A DNA stretch of 64,000 nt from Paenibacillus tyrphae (GCF_024158745.1 NZ_JAMZAW010000013.1:124001-188000); one strand, 5' to 3'; numbered from the stretch's first letter, positions 18,295 through 28,597 are shown. Notes: generated by a model from the letters alone, not told the origin. Numbers and translations: made by a program.

Positions 18295-18353
18295 TATGCT
18301 TCTGTGATTTTCTTTACACGCTTTTTTTGTAACGGAGCGGCTCCGCTGTTGCC

Positions 18354-18376
18354 AAAAAAAGCGAAGCCGCTTCCGC
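18354..18376 (-). terminator. Terminator after iolA
   Basis: On the minus strand, just after the iolA stop, GCGGAAG pairs with CTTCGC with one bulged base, followed by seven Ts. It separates the two inositol units. Confidence 0.65.
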
Positions 18377-18377
18377 C

Positions 18378-19829
18378 TTAATAACGGGCGGTGACCATTT
18401 TTTTGCGCGTGTAGAACTCGACGCCGTCTTTACCGTTGGCGTGCAGATCCCCGTAGAACGACTTTTTGTAGCCGGAGAATGGGAAGAAGGACATCGGCGC
18501 GGGTACTCCTACGTTAATGCCGAGCATGCCGGCGTCGATCGTTTCCCGGAACTGGCGCACGGCTTTGGCGCTGTCCGTGTACAAGCAGGCGCCATTGGCG
18601 AATTCGGACTGATTGGCGATGTCGATCGCTTCGGTCAAGCTGTCGGCGCGCACGATCTGCAGCACAGGCGCAAAAATTTCGTCGTTCCAGATCGTCATGC
18701 CCGGCTTCGCGTGGTCGAAGATCGTCGGCCCGACGAAATAGCCGTCTCCCGAAGCCGCTTCGCATTCGCGTCCGTCCAGCAGGAGCGCTGCTCCCTCTTC
18801 GCTTCCTTTTTCGATATAACCGACTGTTCTTTCTTTATGCGATTGGCGGATGACCGGGCCAAGGAAATTGCCTTTCTCGATGCCGTTGCCGATCGTCAAT
18901 TGCTTGGCAGCCGCAACCAGACGCTCGGCCAGCGTATCGGCGGTATCGCCTACAGCCACAACAACGGAGCAAGCCATGCACCGTTCGCCCGCCGAGCCGA
19001 AAGCCGCATTAATAATTTCTTTGACGGCCAGATCCATATCCGCATCCGGCAGCACGATAGAGTGGTTTTTGGCGCCGCCGAGCGCCTGCACCCGCTTACC
19101 GTGAGCGGCCGCCATCTTGTAGACATATTCCGCCACCGGCTGCGAGCCGACGAAGGAAATCGCCGCTACGTCCTGATGCTCCAGCAGGCCGTTGACGACA
19201 TCGTGCGCCCCGTGGACGATATTGAACACGCCGTCCGGCAGGCCCGCTTCCTGCAGCAACTCCGCCAAGCGGCACGCCAGAATCGGCGTTCTCTCCGACG
19301 GCTTCAGGACGAAGGTGTTGCCGCAAGCAATCGCCAGCGGGAACATCCAGCAAGGTACCATCATCGGGAAGTTGAACGGGGTAATGCCGCCGACCACGCC
19401 GATCGGATAACGGTACATGTTCGATTCCAGACCGGTCGCGATATCCGGCAGCACGCTGCCCATCATCAAGGTCGGCACGCCTGCTGCGAATTCGACGCAT
19501 TCGATGCCCCGCTGCACTTCGCCGTATGCTTCGGCGTAGTTTTTGCCGTTCTCCAGCGTTACCAGGCGGGCCAGCTCATCCCAATGCTCCACGAGCAGTT
19601 GCTGGTATTTGAACATGATGCGCGCTCTTCTCGGCACCGGCACGCGGCTCCACTGCTTGAACGCTTCCTTCGCCGTCTGAACGGCTTGATCGAGATCATC
19701 CCGCGAAGACAGCGGCACTCTCGCCAGCACTTCGCCGGTTGCCGGATTCGTCACGATATCTTCTTTGCCCGAAGTGGCATCCACCCATTGCCCGCCAATG
19801 TAATTTTGCAGAAGCTTTTCGTTAGACAT
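18378..19829 (-). CDS. iolA: Methylmalonate-semialdehyde dehydrogenase (acylating) IolA/MmsA
   Basis: 483 residues of the CoA-acylating aldehyde dehydrogenase family. The catalytic cysteine is in [14 protein letters not shown], and the nucleotide-site segment includes [19 protein letters not shown]. It converts malonate semialdehyde plus CoA and NAD to acetyl-CoA and CO2, the last step of inositol breakdown. It is the last gene of the iolDEBC-A unit, separated from iolC by a 216-bp inverted-repeat element, and ends at a terminator. Confidence 0.93.
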   Translation of the reverse strand: MSNEKLLQNYIGGQWVDATSGKEDIVTNPATGEVLARVPLSSRDDLDQAVQTAKEAFKQWSRVPVPRRARIMFKYQQLLVEHWDELARLVTLENGKNYAEAYGEVQRGIECVEFAAGVPTLMMGSVLPDIATGLESNMYRYPIGVVGGITPFNFPMMVPCWMFPLAIACGNTFVLKPSERTPILACRLAELLQEAGLPDGVFNIVHGAHDVVNGLLEHQDVAAISFVGSQPVAEYVYKMAAAHGKRVQALGGAKNHSIVLPDADMDLAVKEIINAAFGSAGERCMACSVVVAVGDTADTLAERLVAAAKQLTIGNGIEKGNFLGPVIRQSHKERTVGYIEKGSEEGAALLLDGRECEAASGDGYFVGPTIFDHAKPGMTIWNDEIFAPVLQIVRADSLTEAIDIANQSEFANGACLYTDSAKAVRQFRETIDAGMLGINVGVPAPMSFFPFSGYKKSFYGDLHANGKDGVEFYTRKKMVTARY

Positions 19830-19863
19830 GCTAGTTGTTCCCCTTTTCTTTGTGGTTGTGTGG

Positions 19864-20079
19864 TTAAAAGTACGGTGAATATGAGGCCGCTGCGCGTGCG
19901 GATCGTCCTTCCGATCGCTCTTGCCCCCGGATTCTTGGATTCTATAACTTCTTTATCGGTTAAAATCCGGGGACAAAGGCGACCGCTTTCGCTAAGCGTA
20001 CGCTTCCGATGTGACTTTGCTTTGCAAAGTCTGGACAGAACGATTCCGCCCGCTCCGCTGGGATCCACCGTACTTTTAA
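19864..20079. mobile_element. 216-bp MITE-like element with 14-bp terminal inverted repeats, between iolC and iolA
   Basis: TTAAAAGTACGGTG (19864-19877) and CACCGTACTTTTAA (20066-20079) are perfect inverted repeats ending in the palindrome TTAA. The interior has no gene but holds smaller inverted repeats (AAGCGTACGCTT; CTTTGCAAAG). The right end overlaps the iolC stop codon, which is TAA within GTTTAAAAG. This is the form of a non-autonomous element inserted at TTAA, or of a repeated intergenic element able to form RNA hairpins in the iol mRNA. Other copies would settle which; none is obvious in this window. Confidence 0.6.
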
Positions 20080-21083
20080 ACGATGTTATTTTCCCGGTGC
20101 TCCTTGATCAAATTCTCGATCTGCTCGACCGTAGGCATCGCATCGGAGCAGCTGTGGCTGGAAACGACGATGGATGCCGACGCGCTGCCGAATTCCTGGC
20201 ATTTCTCGACAGGCCAGCCCTGAAGCAAGCCGTAAATGAATGCGCCCGCGAACGAATCCCCCGCACCGAACGTTTTGATCACCTGCTTCGCCGGGAAAAT
20301 GCCGCCCCGGCTGCTTCCCCCGTCCTTCGTAAACACGGTGGAGCCGTCTCCGCCATGCTTGACGACGACGATTTTCGCTTGACGCTCGAACCAGCGCTGC
20401 GCCGTGGCTAGATCGTCCTTGACTTCCGGCCCGGTGACGATTTCCATCACATCGAACTCTTCCCTGCCGGCAATAATAACATCGCACTGCTCCGCGACCA
20501 GATTGCAGTAAATGGCCGTCTCTTCCTTCGACTTCCACGTCCAGCGGCGGTAATCGACATCGAAAATAATGACCACTTGGTGTTTGCGCGCATATTCGAT
20601 CGCTTGGAATACGGCTTCTCTGGACGGGCTTGACGCCAGCGCCGTGCCGGAGATCAAAATCGCCTTCGCCTGCTTGATGAAATCCTCCTGCACCTCGCTC
20701 GCTTCCAGCTTCAGATCGGCGACGTTGTCACGGTACATCAGGATGCTGCAATCGCTCGGCGACTTGATTTCGGTAAAAGCAAGTCCCGTCACCGCGCCGG
20801 TATGATCGGTCACCACATTGCGCGTATCGATGTTCAGCTTGTGCAGGTAGCTCTTGATGAAACGACCGAATTGATCGTCCGATACTTTGCCGATAAATCC
20901 CGTGCGCGCGCCTAATTTGGCTAACGCAATCGTAATGTTGGCGGGCGATCCGCCCACATATTTCGTAAAAGTAAGCGTTTCCTCCATCGGACGGTTAATC
21001 TCGTTGGCGTTCAAGTCGATGCACAGCCGGCCAAGCCCGATAAAATCCAGCTCCCGGTCCTGCTGAAACGTGATATGGTTCAT
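20076..21083 (-). CDS. iolC: 5-Dehydro-2-deoxygluconokinase (IolC)
   Basis: 335 residues of the PfkB/ribokinase fold. The N-terminal substrate motif is IGLGRLCIDLNANEINRPME, and the C-terminal ATP/catalytic motif TFGAGDSFAGAFIYGL contains the base Asp. It phosphorylates 2-deoxy-5-keto-gluconate for cleavage by IolJ. The ATG at 21083, ten bases after GGAGGT, is preferred over the ATG at 21101, which overlaps the ribosome binding site. The last residues and stop codon touch the inverted-repeat element. Confidence 0.92.
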   Translation of the reverse strand: MNHITFQQDRELDFIGLGRLCIDLNANEINRPMEETLTFTKYVGGSPANITIALAKLGARTGFIGKVSDDQFGRFIKSYLHKLNIDTRNVVTDHTGAVTGLAFTEIKSPSDCSILMYRDNVADLKLEASEVQEDFIKQAKAILISGTALASSPSREAVFQAIEYARKHQVVIIFDVDYRRWTWKSKEETAIYCNLVAEQCDVIIAGREEFDVMEIVTGPEVKDDLATAQRWFERQAKIVVVKHGGDGSTVFTKDGGSSRGGIFPAKQVIKTFGAGDSFAGAFIYGLLQGWPVEKCQEFGSASASIVVSSHSCSDAMPTVEQIENLIKEHRENNIV

Positions 21084-21119
21084 CTCTCGGCGCACCTCCA
21101 TCTAATGCGATTGGAAAAA

Positions 21120-21935
21120 TTATTTTTTGGCGTTCGACATCAGCCATTCGTGATCCGGATCGTTATAAAAGCGCCAGGTGCGCACTGGACCCGCCATCAC
21201 GTTCAAATAGTAAACATCATATCCCGGCGGCGCGGAAACGGGATGGAAGCCTTTAGGCACCAGCACGGCGTCCCCATTTTTCACGATCATCGTTTCATCC
21301 AGCTCGCCGTCGAGTGTGTACACCCTTTGCACGGCAAAGCCTTCAGCCGGGTTGATTTTATGGTAATACGTTTCTTCCAGGTACGATTCGTCCGGTAAAT
21401 TGTCCTGATCATGCTTATGCGGCGGGTAGCTGGACCAATGCCCGTTCGGCGTAAATACCTCGACCACCAACAAGCTGTCCGCAGGCGACTGCTCCGGCAA
21501 AATGTTATGGATATGCCGCTCAATATTCCCATAGCCTCTCGTTTCCACTCCGACCTGATCGGGAGCGATCAGTCTCGCCGGATGACTTCCGTAGCCCGGC
21601 GCCGCACATACGGCCAGCTCCAGCTCCGTCGTCGCCGTCACTTCGAAGAAGTCGCCATTCGGGACATAGACGCTGTACGGAGGGATTTGTTCAAAGACAC
21701 TCATGCGCTGCCCGATATTGTCCAGCTTAAGCTCGGAGGTCGCCACATTCGCCTTGCCCGACAGCAGCACGAGGCACACCTCTTGATCGCCCGTTTCCTT
21801 CTTCATGCGCTGTCCCGGGCTCAGCCGGTACACTTCGAAGCCGACATACGTCCAGCCCGCCGATTCCGGCGTAATCGTGAGTACGTTCCCTTGCTCGTCC
21901 GCCGTCTTACGGCTCGGCACAATAAGGTCCGCCAT
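21120..21935 (-). CDS. iolB: 5-Deoxy-glucuronate isomerase (IolB)
   Basis: 271 residues of the KduI/IolB cupin-like family, with SSYPPHKHDQDNLPDESYLE as the characteristic metal-site region and GDAVLVPKGFHPVSAPPGYD towards the C-terminus. It converts 5-deoxy-glucuronate to 2-deoxy-5-keto-gluconate. It sits in the expected order between iolE and iolC with gaps of about 20-35 bases. Confidence 0.93.
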   Translation of the reverse strand: MADLIVPSRKTADEQGNVLTITPESAGWTYVGFEVYRLSPGQRMKKETGDQEVCLVLLSGKANVATSELKLDNIGQRMSVFEQIPPYSVYVPNGDFFEVTATTELELAVCAAPGYGSHPARLIAPDQVGVETRGYGNIERHIHNILPEQSPADSLLVVEVFTPNGHWSSYPPHKHDQDNLPDESYLEETYYHKINPAEGFAVQRVYTLDGELDETMIVKNGDAVLVPKGFHPVSAPPGYDVYYLNVMAGPVRTWRFYNDPDHEWLMSNAKK

Positions 21936-21957
21936 CTGAAACCATTCCCCTTTCTCG

Positions 21958-22878
21958 TTATCCGGATATATTGGTCGTTAAATCGCTGACGATGGCAGCA
22001 ATGTATTCTTTCGACTTCCGCGCGTATTCGACCGGATTGGCCACGGACGGGTCCTGCTCCGCTTCGATGATCATCCAGCCATCGTACCCGCGGGCGAACA
22101 ACTCCCGGAAAATCGGCGCAAAATCGATGCAGCCGTCCCCCGGCACCGTGTAGACGCCTTGGATCACCGCCGACTGGAACGGTATTTTGTCCCGCCTTAC
22201 CCGGTCTAGCACGTCCTGACGCACATCTTTCAAATGCACATACGCGATCCGGTCGGCGTACCGCTGCAGCAGCGCAAGCGGGTCGGCTCCGCCGTAGTAA
22301 GCGTGGCCCGTATCGTACAGCATATGAACCAGCTCCGGGTCGGTCGTAGCCATCAAACGGTCGATTTCCTCCGGGCGTTCGACATTCGTGCCGATGTGGT
22401 AATGGTACACCAGCTTCATGTCATGCTCGCGGCAAATTTCACCGGCTTGATGCAAGCCGTCCACCATATGATTCCATTCCTCGTCGGTAAAAGGAATCAC
22501 GTTCCGGTCCGCAGGAGACCGCCTCGGGTCGCCGATGATCGATCCGCCGAGCTCACACGTGACGACATGCTTGCTGCCCATTTTTTGTAGAAATTGCACA
22601 TGCTTGCGGTAAGCCTCCAGCTCCGCTTCCCGATAGCTCGGGTCCGAAAAAAGCACGCCTTTCCACTGCGAAGTGAGCAGGATTCCATTCTCCGCCAAAG
22701 CTTCCCGCAGCACGTCTGGATCTTTCGGGAATTTACGGCAATTCTCCGTAGCGGCGAAGCCGAGAGCCGAGAAATCGGTCAACAGATCTTCAAACGTATA
22801 GTGATCCCCTAACTCCAGCACATCTTCATTCACCCAGTTAATCGGGGAAATTCCCAGCTTCAAGCGATCGATGTTCAT
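21958..22878 (-). CDS. iolE: Inosose dehydratase (IolE)
   Basis: 306 residues of the xylose-isomerase-like TIM-barrel family. The opening LGISPINWVNEDVLELGDHY and the segments MKLVYHYHIGTNVE and GHAYYGGADPLALL are typical of 2-keto-myo-inositol dehydratase. It removes water from scyllo-inosose to give the diketone substrate of IolD. The start follows GAAGGGG, 25 bases after the iolD stop. Confidence 0.93.
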   Translation of the reverse strand: MNIDRLKLGISPINWVNEDVLELGDHYTFEDLLTDFSALGFAATENCRKFPKDPDVLREALAENGILLTSQWKGVLFSDPSYREAELEAYRKHVQFLQKMGSKHVVTCELGGSIIGDPRRSPADRNVIPFTDEEWNHMVDGLHQAGEICREHDMKLVYHYHIGTNVERPEEIDRLMATTDPELVHMLYDTGHAYYGGADPLALLQRYADRIAYVHLKDVRQDVLDRVRRDKIPFQSAVIQGVYTVPGDGCIDFAPIFRELFARGYDGWMIIEAEQDPSVANPVEYARKSKEYIAAIVSDLTTNISG

Positions 22879-22903
22879 ATGCAGGCCCCTTCTTTAATGA
22901 AAA

Positions 22904-24769
22904 TTAAATTTCCTTCACGACTTCGAGCTTTTGCCGCATCGTATCGTAGGCTTGATGCACCTTCCCGCTCTCCGATACTTCCGCCACGCCGACGCGCCAC
23001 CACGATTCATAACCGTCCGTGTTCGTGCCCGGGAGCACCTTGATTTCGATCAAGGTGGAGACGGTCTGCTCCTTCGCGCTCTTCAAAGCTTCCTTCAGCT
23101 CGTCAATCGTACGCACCGTGTACGTCTTAACGCCAAGAGCCCGTGCATAGAGCGAGAAGTCGACCGGCACATAGTCGCCTGTCAGCCTGTTCGTATCGGC
23201 GGAGCGGTAACGGAATTCATTGCCGAAGCCTTGGCTGCCGTGTCCGCGCTGGAGGTTATGAATGCACTGATAGCCGTGGTTATCCAGGAGCAGCACGTTG
23301 ATTTTCCGCCCTTCCTGGATGCTGGTCAGCAGCTCGGAATGGAGCATCAGGAAGCTGCCGTCGCCGACGAACGCATGAACCTCGCGCCCGGGATCGGCCA
23401 GCTTCGCGCCAAGCGCCCCCGACACCTCGTAGCCCATGCAAGAAAAGCCGTATTCCATATGGTACGTATTCGGATGGTCGCATCTCCACAGCCGGTGAAG
23501 GTCGCCGGGCAAGCTGCCCGCCGCGCATACGATCACGTCGCTTGGATCGAGCGACGCATTGATCTCGCCGATGACTCTCGTCTGCGACAGACCGTCCGGC
23601 AGATCCATGGAGTACAAGCGGTCGACCTCTTGGTCCCAAGCCTGCTTCTCCGCCTTCAGCTCGTCAGCCAGGTAGGCGCTTTCGTAACCGGCCTGCCCCA
23701 AGGCAACCTGCAAGGCGGTAAGCGCTTCCTTCGCATCGGCGATGACCATGAGCGCGTTCAGCTTCATCGCGTCGAAGGAGCTGACGTTAATGTTCAGGAA
23801 CGATACGTCCGGATGCTGGAACGCGCTCTTGGATGCGGTCGGAAAGTCGGCCAGACGCGTTCCCACGGAAATGATCAGATCGGCTTCCTTCGCCAGCCGG
23901 TTCGCGGCAAGCGATCCGGTTACGCCGATGGCGCCCATATACAGCGGGTGATTCCAAGGCATCGCGCTCTTGCCGGCTTGCGTCTCCGTGACCGGAATCT
24001 GGAACGTTTCCGCGAAGGCGATCAGTTCCTTCACCGCGAGCGAGTAGTGAACGCCGCCTCCGGCGATGATCAGCGGTCTTTTCTTGCCGCGAATGGCTTG
24101 AACCGCCCGGTCCAATGCGCCCTGCGACAAGGTGCGCCGCTCGATGTAATGGACCCGTTTCGCGAAAAATTCGGCCGGGTAATCGTACGCCTCGCACTGC
24201 ACGTCCTGTGGAAGCGACAGCGTCACCGCGCCCGTATCGACGGGATCGGTCAGTACGCGCATCGCGTTCAAGGCCGCCGTGATCAACTGCTCGGGACGGG
24301 AGATGCGGTCCCAATATTTACTGACCGGCTTGAATGCGTCGTTGGCCGAAATCGTGTAATCCGTCGGATCTTCAATTTGCTGAAGCACAGGGTCCGGCTG
24401 TCGGCAAGCGAAAATGTCTCCGGGCAGGAACAGCACCGGAATGCGGTTCACCGTCGCGGTCCCCGCCGCCGTCACCATGTTCAAGGCGCCCGGACCGATG
24501 GAAGAGGTGCACGCGAATATTTCAAGCCGGTTTTTCTGCTTCGCGTAAGCCATCGCCGCATGCGCCATGCCCTGCTCGTTTTTGCCTTGAATGAACTGGA
24601 GCGCGCCTTTGTCCTGCTCTAGCGCCTCGCCGAGACCCGTGACGTTCCCGTGCCCGAAAATCCCCATGATGCCTTTGACGAATTTACGTTCTTCCCCGTC
24701 GATCTGGATGTATTGGTTATCCAAAAATTTCAGCAGTGCCTGCGCCATCGTTAAACGAATCGTTTTCAT
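22904..24769 (-). CDS. iolD: 3D-(3,5/4)-trihydroxycyclohexane-1,2-dione hydrolase (IolD)
   Basis: A 621-residue thiamine-diphosphate enzyme of the acetolactate-synthase fold. [20 protein letters not shown] lies in the N-terminal domain, a central nucleotide-fold domain follows, and [16 protein letters not shown] with a following Asn is the ThDP/magnesium motif near residue 450. It opens the inositol ring to 5-deoxy-glucuronate. The ATG at 24769 follows AGGGAGG. An upstream in-frame codon at 24805 has no such site. First gene of the catabolic unit. Confidence 0.94.
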   Translation of the reverse strand: MKTIRLTMAQALLKFLDNQYIQIDGEERKFVKGIMGIFGHGNVTGLGEALEQDKGALQFIQGKNEQGMAHAAMAYAKQKNRLEIFACTSSIGPGALNMVTAAGTATVNRIPVLFLPGDIFACRQPDPVLQQIEDPTDYTISANDAFKPVSKYWDRISRPEQLITAALNAMRVLTDPVDTGAVTLSLPQDVQCEAYDYPAEFFAKRVHYIERRTLSQGALDRAVQAIRGKKRPLIIAGGGVHYSLAVKELIAFAETFQIPVTETQAGKSAMPWNHPLYMGAIGVTGSLAANRLAKEADLIISVGTRLADFPTASKSAFQHPDVSFLNINVSSFDAMKLNALMVIADAKEALTALQVALGQAGYESAYLADELKAEKQAWDQEVDRLYSMDLPDGLSQTRVIGEINASLDPSDVIVCAAGSLPGDLHRLWRCDHPNTYHMEYGFSCMGYEVSGALGAKLADPGREVHAFVGDGSFLMLHSELLTSIQEGRKINVLLLDNHGYQCIHNLQRGHGSQGFGNEFRYRSADTNRLTGDYVPVDFSLYARALGVKTYTVRTIDELKEALKSAKEQTVSTLIEIKVLPGTNTDGYESWWRVGVAEVSESGKVHQAYDTMRQKLEVVKEI

Positions 24770-25004
24770 ACAGGGCCTCCCTTTTATGAGTATGCGCTTA
24801 CCCATTATTCATGAATAAAGAGCTTCACTTCGCAAAAAAACGTTTTCATTTTACTGTTGCCTTTTGCGAATAACTTCCTTTATCCAGCGAATTTAGGATT
24901 TACATTGTCTTCCTATGACCGTTTAGATAATAAAACCGCTTACATTTCAACTAAAAGCTTCGAGCAGACCGCTTAAAACCAAGACTGTTCATTTTGAATT
25001 TAGA

Positions 25005-25062
25005 GTAAGCGCTTTACCTTTCATGTGTGATCATTATAACTCAAGCTTTCCTGCGTTTGCAA
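25005..25062 (-). promoter_or_regulatory. Promoter and operator of iolDEBCA
   Basis: On the minus strand TTGCAA (25062-25057) is 18 bases from TATAAT (25038-25033). GTAAAGCGCTTAC at 25005-25017 follows about 15 bases downstream with a perfect AAGCGCTT core. A weaker copy (GTAAGCGCATAC) is at 24790-24801, and a cre-like TGTAAGCGGTTTTA is near 24930-24944. The layout matches the transporter promoter at 18246-18294. Confidence 0.78.
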
Positions 25063-25092
25063 TAATCAATTTAAAATGTGTGACGAAAGTCC

Positions 25093-26796
25093 CTATAATT
25101 TGAACCTTTGTACCGTCCCCTGAAGCTCTTCGGCCATCGTCGTCAATACCGAGGTATTCGCCGACAATTCCTGCACCGAAGCCAATTGCTGCTCGGTCGC
25201 CGCCGACACATGCTGGGTCCCTGCCGCCATCGTCTCGGATAAGGAGGCGATCGATTCCATCGATCGGACGATCTCGACAGCCCCGGCAGACAACCGGCTG
25301 GCATCGACGGATACGGCTTCCACCTGCTGCGTCGCCTCGTCGACCAACTGCTTGATCCCCTCGAATATGCGCCCCGCAGCGCCGGCCACCCGGATTCCGT
25401 CCGCCACCTCCTGCGACGCCGCAGCAACCGAGCCGACCACGCGCTCCGTCTCCGCTTGAATATTATGCACCAGCGCCGCGACTTGTTTGGCGGACTGCCC
25501 GGTCTGTTCGGCCAGCTTGCGGACTTCCGCCGCAACGACCGCAAAACCCAGCCCATGCGCGCCTGCTCTCGCCGCTTCAACGGCCGCATTCAATGCCAGT
25601 AAATTGGTCTGGGTGGCGATATCCGATATCACTTTGTTCAACTGTCCGATTTCGGCGGAACGCCGGCTCATTTTCCCAATGACCTGATCCAAATTGTTCA
25701 TCGTCGCCTGGATCGAATCCATCTGACGGATAACGATCCCGATCTCCTTGTCGCCGGCCGATGCCTTGTCCAACGCAAGCCCGGACAACGAACCGGCCTG
25801 ACTGCCGTTATCGGCAATGCGCCGAATCCCTTCCAGCATGTCGCCGATCGACTGCCTGCTTCGCTCCACGGATTGCACCTGCTTCTCCGAGCCGTCCGCA
25901 AGCTGCTGCATAATTTCCGTAATATGCTCGGCGGCAGTCCCCGTTTGTTCCGAGCTCGACCGCAGCTCCCGGGAAATTCCTACGACCTGGCCCGAGCTGT
26001 CGTCGATTTGCCGGACCAGCCGGCGCAAGCTTTCGGACATTCGGTGAAAGGAATTGGCCAAATCCCCGATTTCATCCTGCCGCCGGACACGCACGTCCTT
26101 GACGCCGAGATTTCCTTCGGCGATCAAATTGGCCGCCTTGCTGAGGGCTACGAGCGGTCTTGACAAGTATCGCGCAAAAGCAAAGCCGATGACGACGGCC
26201 AAAGCAAAGCTTCCCAGACTTACCCATAAGGTGAACATCGTTATGTTGTCGACGAGACTCCGATTCGCTTCCATCTCTGCGGCCATAGTCCGGTCCTGCC
26301 GGTCGGACAAATCCTGCGCAAATTTCGTAATGACCGCCCCCAACGGAACAATTCCGGTTCTCGCTTCCTGGCGCGCATTTTCGGCATCCTTGCCGGCCAG
26401 CCCGAAGATCTGTTCCGCTTTCGTGCGATACTGCCGGTTCAGCTCCATGATATAACCGAGCTTCTCTTCCTCGCCCGAATCCGCAAGCAGCGCCTTGGAT
26501 TGCGTCAGCAGCTTCTCAATCAGTTCGTTCGTCTGGTTCAGCTCTGCGATGTAAGCGGAATCCTGCGTTAGAAGATACGTATTCAGGCTGCCGTTCTGCA
26601 CGGCCGTATGAAACTTGATCTGGCCCGCGATCGTCTTCAGTTCCCCCTGCCTTTCGATCAAGTCGGCGTACGACCGGTTCATTTGCTGCAGCGAGCTGTA
26701 AAACAAAGTGCTGGAAATGCCGGAAATGACCGCCAAAGCCAAAAAACCGCCGGCCAACTTTTTACCGATGCTCATTCTCACCCGGATGACCCCCAT
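25093..26796 (-). CDS. Methyl-accepting chemotaxis protein next to the inositol locus
   Basis: About 567 residues. Transmembrane helix 1 is near residues 15-33, followed by a four-helix-bundle extracellular sensor (about 35-185), TM2 (about 190-210), HAMP, and the cytoplasmic signalling hairpin with [19 protein letters not shown]. The start is uncertain: ATG 26796 is reported, ATG 26775 ([11 protein letters not shown]) and TTG 26865 are also in frame, and none has a strong ribosome binding site. It ends 30 bases before the iolD promoter, and LacI/CcpA-like palindromes lie just upstream of it. Inference: a receptor for attraction to inositol or a related compound, co-regulated with iol genes. 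Confidence 0.85.
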   Translation of the reverse strand: MGVIRVRMSIGKKLAGGFLALAVISGISSTLFYSSLQQMNRSYADLIERQGELKTIAGQIKFHTAVQNGSLNTYLLTQDSAYIAELNQTNELIEKLLTQSKALLADSGEEEKLGYIMELNRQYRTKAEQIFGLAGKDAENARQEARTGIVPLGAVITKFAQDLSDRQDRTMAAEMEANRSLVDNITMFTLWVSLGSFALAVVIGFAFARYLSRPLVALSKAANLIAEGNLGVKDVRVRRQDEIGDLANSFHRMSESLRRLVRQIDDSSGQVVGISRELRSSSEQTGTAAEHITEIMQQLADGSEKQVQSVERSRQSIGDMLEGIRRIADNGSQAGSLSGLALDKASAGDKEIGIVIRQMDSIQATMNNLDQVIGKMSRRSAEIGQLNKVISDIATQTNLLALNAAVEAARAGAHGLGFAVVAAEVRKLAEQTGQSAKQVAALVHNIQAETERVVGSVAAASQEVADGIRVAGAAGRIFEGIKQLVDEATQQVEAVSVDASRLSAGAVEIVRSMESIASLSETMAAGTQHVSAATEQQLASVQELSANTSVLTTMAEELQGTVQRFKL

Positions 26797-26825
26797 TTTG
26801 TCGTTGTACTGGAACTTCTTTTTTT

Positions 26826-26904
26826 GAAAGCGTTTACCGTTTTTTCGTTGCTTTTCTGAAGCCAACTGGATATAATTAAGCTTACTAAGTGGTTAAGCGC
26901 TTTA
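26826..26904. promoter_or_regulatory. Operator-like palindromes upstream of the chemoreceptor
   Basis: TTAAGCGCTTTA (core AAGCGCTT at 26895-26902) and TGAAAGCGTTTACC (about 26826-26839) resemble the inositol operators and a catabolite-responsive element. The first could also affect the divergent gene at 27003. Confidence 0.5.
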
Positions 26905-27002
26905 TTAATTTTAAAATAACGGATTCCTCCGCACTTTTCAATGCTTTTGTGCAAGTCTTATTGCGATCTGAACATTCCCACTTGAAGAAGGAGCGACCTG
27001 TT

Positions 27003-27338
27003 ATGACGACGAATGAACCGGCTCAATTCGAAATGTTCCGCGATCCGTACAAAATGCTGATCGTTCTGCTGAACCTTGTCGCCGAGCAGCAAGGCATGGA
27101 ACTGGACTACGAGAAGGTGCCCTCGTTTGAGAACGAGACGTTTTTGATCCGCCATGCGAATGACGGCGACATCTCCGACGTGCGTATCCCTAATTTTATT
27201 TACAAAAAGGACTGGACGGAAATTACCTGGTACCAATACTTGGGCCGGGATATTTACTGCAGTAAAGACTTGTCCCGCGAAGAGTACAACAAAATGTTCG
27301 TCGACTGTATGGCTTCGCTGTATCAGTTGAACGGGTAA
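27003..27338 (+). CDS. Hypothetical protein, 111 residues
   Basis: The start at 27003 follows AAGGAG. This small soluble acidic protein has no signal peptide; its sequence opens TTNEPAQFEMFRDPYKMLIV and contains DGDISDVRIPNFIYKKDW. I do not recognise a family. It is divergent from the chemoreceptor gene and has its own terminator. Function unknown. Confidence 0.65.
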   Translation: MTTNEPAQFEMFRDPYKMLIVLLNLVAEQQGMELDYEKVPSFENETFLIRHANDGDISDVRIPNFIYKKDWTEITWYQYLGRDIYCSKDLSREEYNKMFVDCMASLYQLNG

Positions 27339-27387
27339 CCTTGCATTCCATCGGCTGGCGCCCGTATTTTAACGACTTATTATTGTA

Positions 27388-27422
27388 TAAAAAATCCCCG
27401 CCAATTCCAGCGAGGATTTTTT
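27388..27422. terminator. Bidirectional terminator
   Basis: AAAATCC-CGC pairs with GCGAGGATTTT, with A and T runs on both flanks. It serves the converging genes at 27003 and 27426. Confidence 0.85.
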
Positions 27423-27425
27423 ATG

Positions 27426-28556
27426 TTATTTAGATGCAGGTGTGTATTCATTCACTTCATAAGCAACAATCTTATTGAAGATGACATAATCTTTTCTGCT
27501 TTTGAAAGGTCCTTTATTATTATCATGTTTATCGATCGCATAGGAGGCCGGACCGGTTCCAGCAGCCTTTCCTTCGTACCAGGCGATGAATGCATTTACT
27601 TCTGTTATAGACAGGTCGAACTCTTTTTCAAGGCCAGTATCTAATGTAACGACTAAAATTGCTCTTCCGGATGGAGGCGTTACTGGTGCTTGCGGTGTTG
27701 CAGAAGCTTCGTTAGAATTTGCACTTTCTACTGGGCCATTGACTGCCGTAACAACGTAGTAGTAAGTAGTTCCATTGGTAACTGCAGCATCTGTATAGGT
27801 TATACCGTATACATTACTAGCAACAGTAGTATAGGGTCCTCCTGGAGTCGTTGATCTTTTAATGTTGTAATTGGTTGCCCCTGAAACTGCTGTCCACGAA
27901 AGAGCAACTTTCGAGTCTCCTCCAACTGCTACCAAATTTGTTGGTGCATCAATTGAAGAACGATTAGCAAGCTCCATCATTTCTACTTCAGCAATAGCAA
28001 CCCGAGATTGGATTGTACCGTTTATTGAAGAAATATTTACTCTATAATGTCTATAAGCCGTATTATTGGAAAAAGTGTATTCTCTGGTTTCTGCTCTTTT
28101 CCAATTAACTTGTTCTTCTCTTTTATCAAGAACAACCCAATCTTGCCCATTGGAACTACCTTCAAAAGTCCAACTTTTTGGCGCATAATTGTTAGGGTCT
28201 GGATAGTCGTAACTTGTAATTGTATATTTCGCAATTGTTTTTAGATTGTCTGCACCAAAGTCAAGACTTACCCAGCCTGTTATTACACCGGGTTTTACAA
28301 CCCATGCGTCAGCTTGTCCACCGTTTTTTATGCCATTAAAGACTTTAAAAGACATATACTGATTCTCAGCAAAAAAGCTTGATGAACCGGCTACTTGGGG
28401 TGAAGGTGAATTATTGCTTGTCATCGGTTTGATAACATTTTCAGTGTAAACTTCCTGTGCATAACCACTAGAAGACAAGCCACAAACTGATAAGAACAAC
28501 GCTAATAAAAATGACACAGGAAGTAATTTCATTTCTTTTTTCAAATTACTAGTCAT
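27426..28556 (-). CDS. Secreted F5/8 C plus fibronectin III protein with shared C-terminal domain
   Basis: 376 residues; the start at 28556 follows AGGAGG. Signal peptide (about 1-33), then an F5/8 C/CBM32-like domain (about 45-195, with GWVSLDFGADNLKTIAKYTI and WTFEGSSNGQDW), one fibronectin III domain (about 203-290), and a C-terminal domain of about 78 residues. That last domain starts GRAILVVTLDTGLEKEFDLS and ends near KIVAYEVNEY, and it recurs in the products at 35733-36607 and 37748-38983. I do not recognise it. Inferred role: carbohydrate or surface binding, with the last domain serving attachment, display or secretion. Confidence 0.82.
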   Translation of the reverse strand: MTSNLKKEMKLLPVSFLLALFLSVCGLSSSGYAQEVYTENVIKPMTSNNSPSPQVAGSSSFFAENQYMSFKVFNGIKNGGQADAWVVKPGVITGWVSLDFGADNLKTIAKYTITSYDYPDPNNYAPKSWTFEGSSNGQDWVVLDKREEQVNWKRAETREYTFSNNTAYRHYRVNISSINGTIQSRVAIAEVEMMELANRSSIDAPTNLVAVGGDSKVALSWTAVSGATNYNIKRSTTPGGPYTTVASNVYGITYTDAAVTNGTTYYYVVTAVNGPVESANSNEASATPQAPVTPPSGRAILVVTLDTGLEKEFDLSITEVNAFIAWYEGKAAGTGPASYAIDKHDNNKGPFKSRKDYVIFNKIVAYEVNEYTPASK

Positions 28557-28597
28557 ATGATCCTCCTGATATTATGATTTTTGTGGACAAAAGGTAT

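Noticed and set aside
18441..20411. 656-codon plus-strand frame opposite iolA and part of iolC
   Set aside because: Antisense shadow; it runs through the inverted-repeat element and has no protein features.
22931..24622. 563-codon plus-strand frame opposite iolD
   Set aside because: Arg/His/Val-rich antisense shadow of iolD caused by high third-position GC; no ribosome binding site or family.
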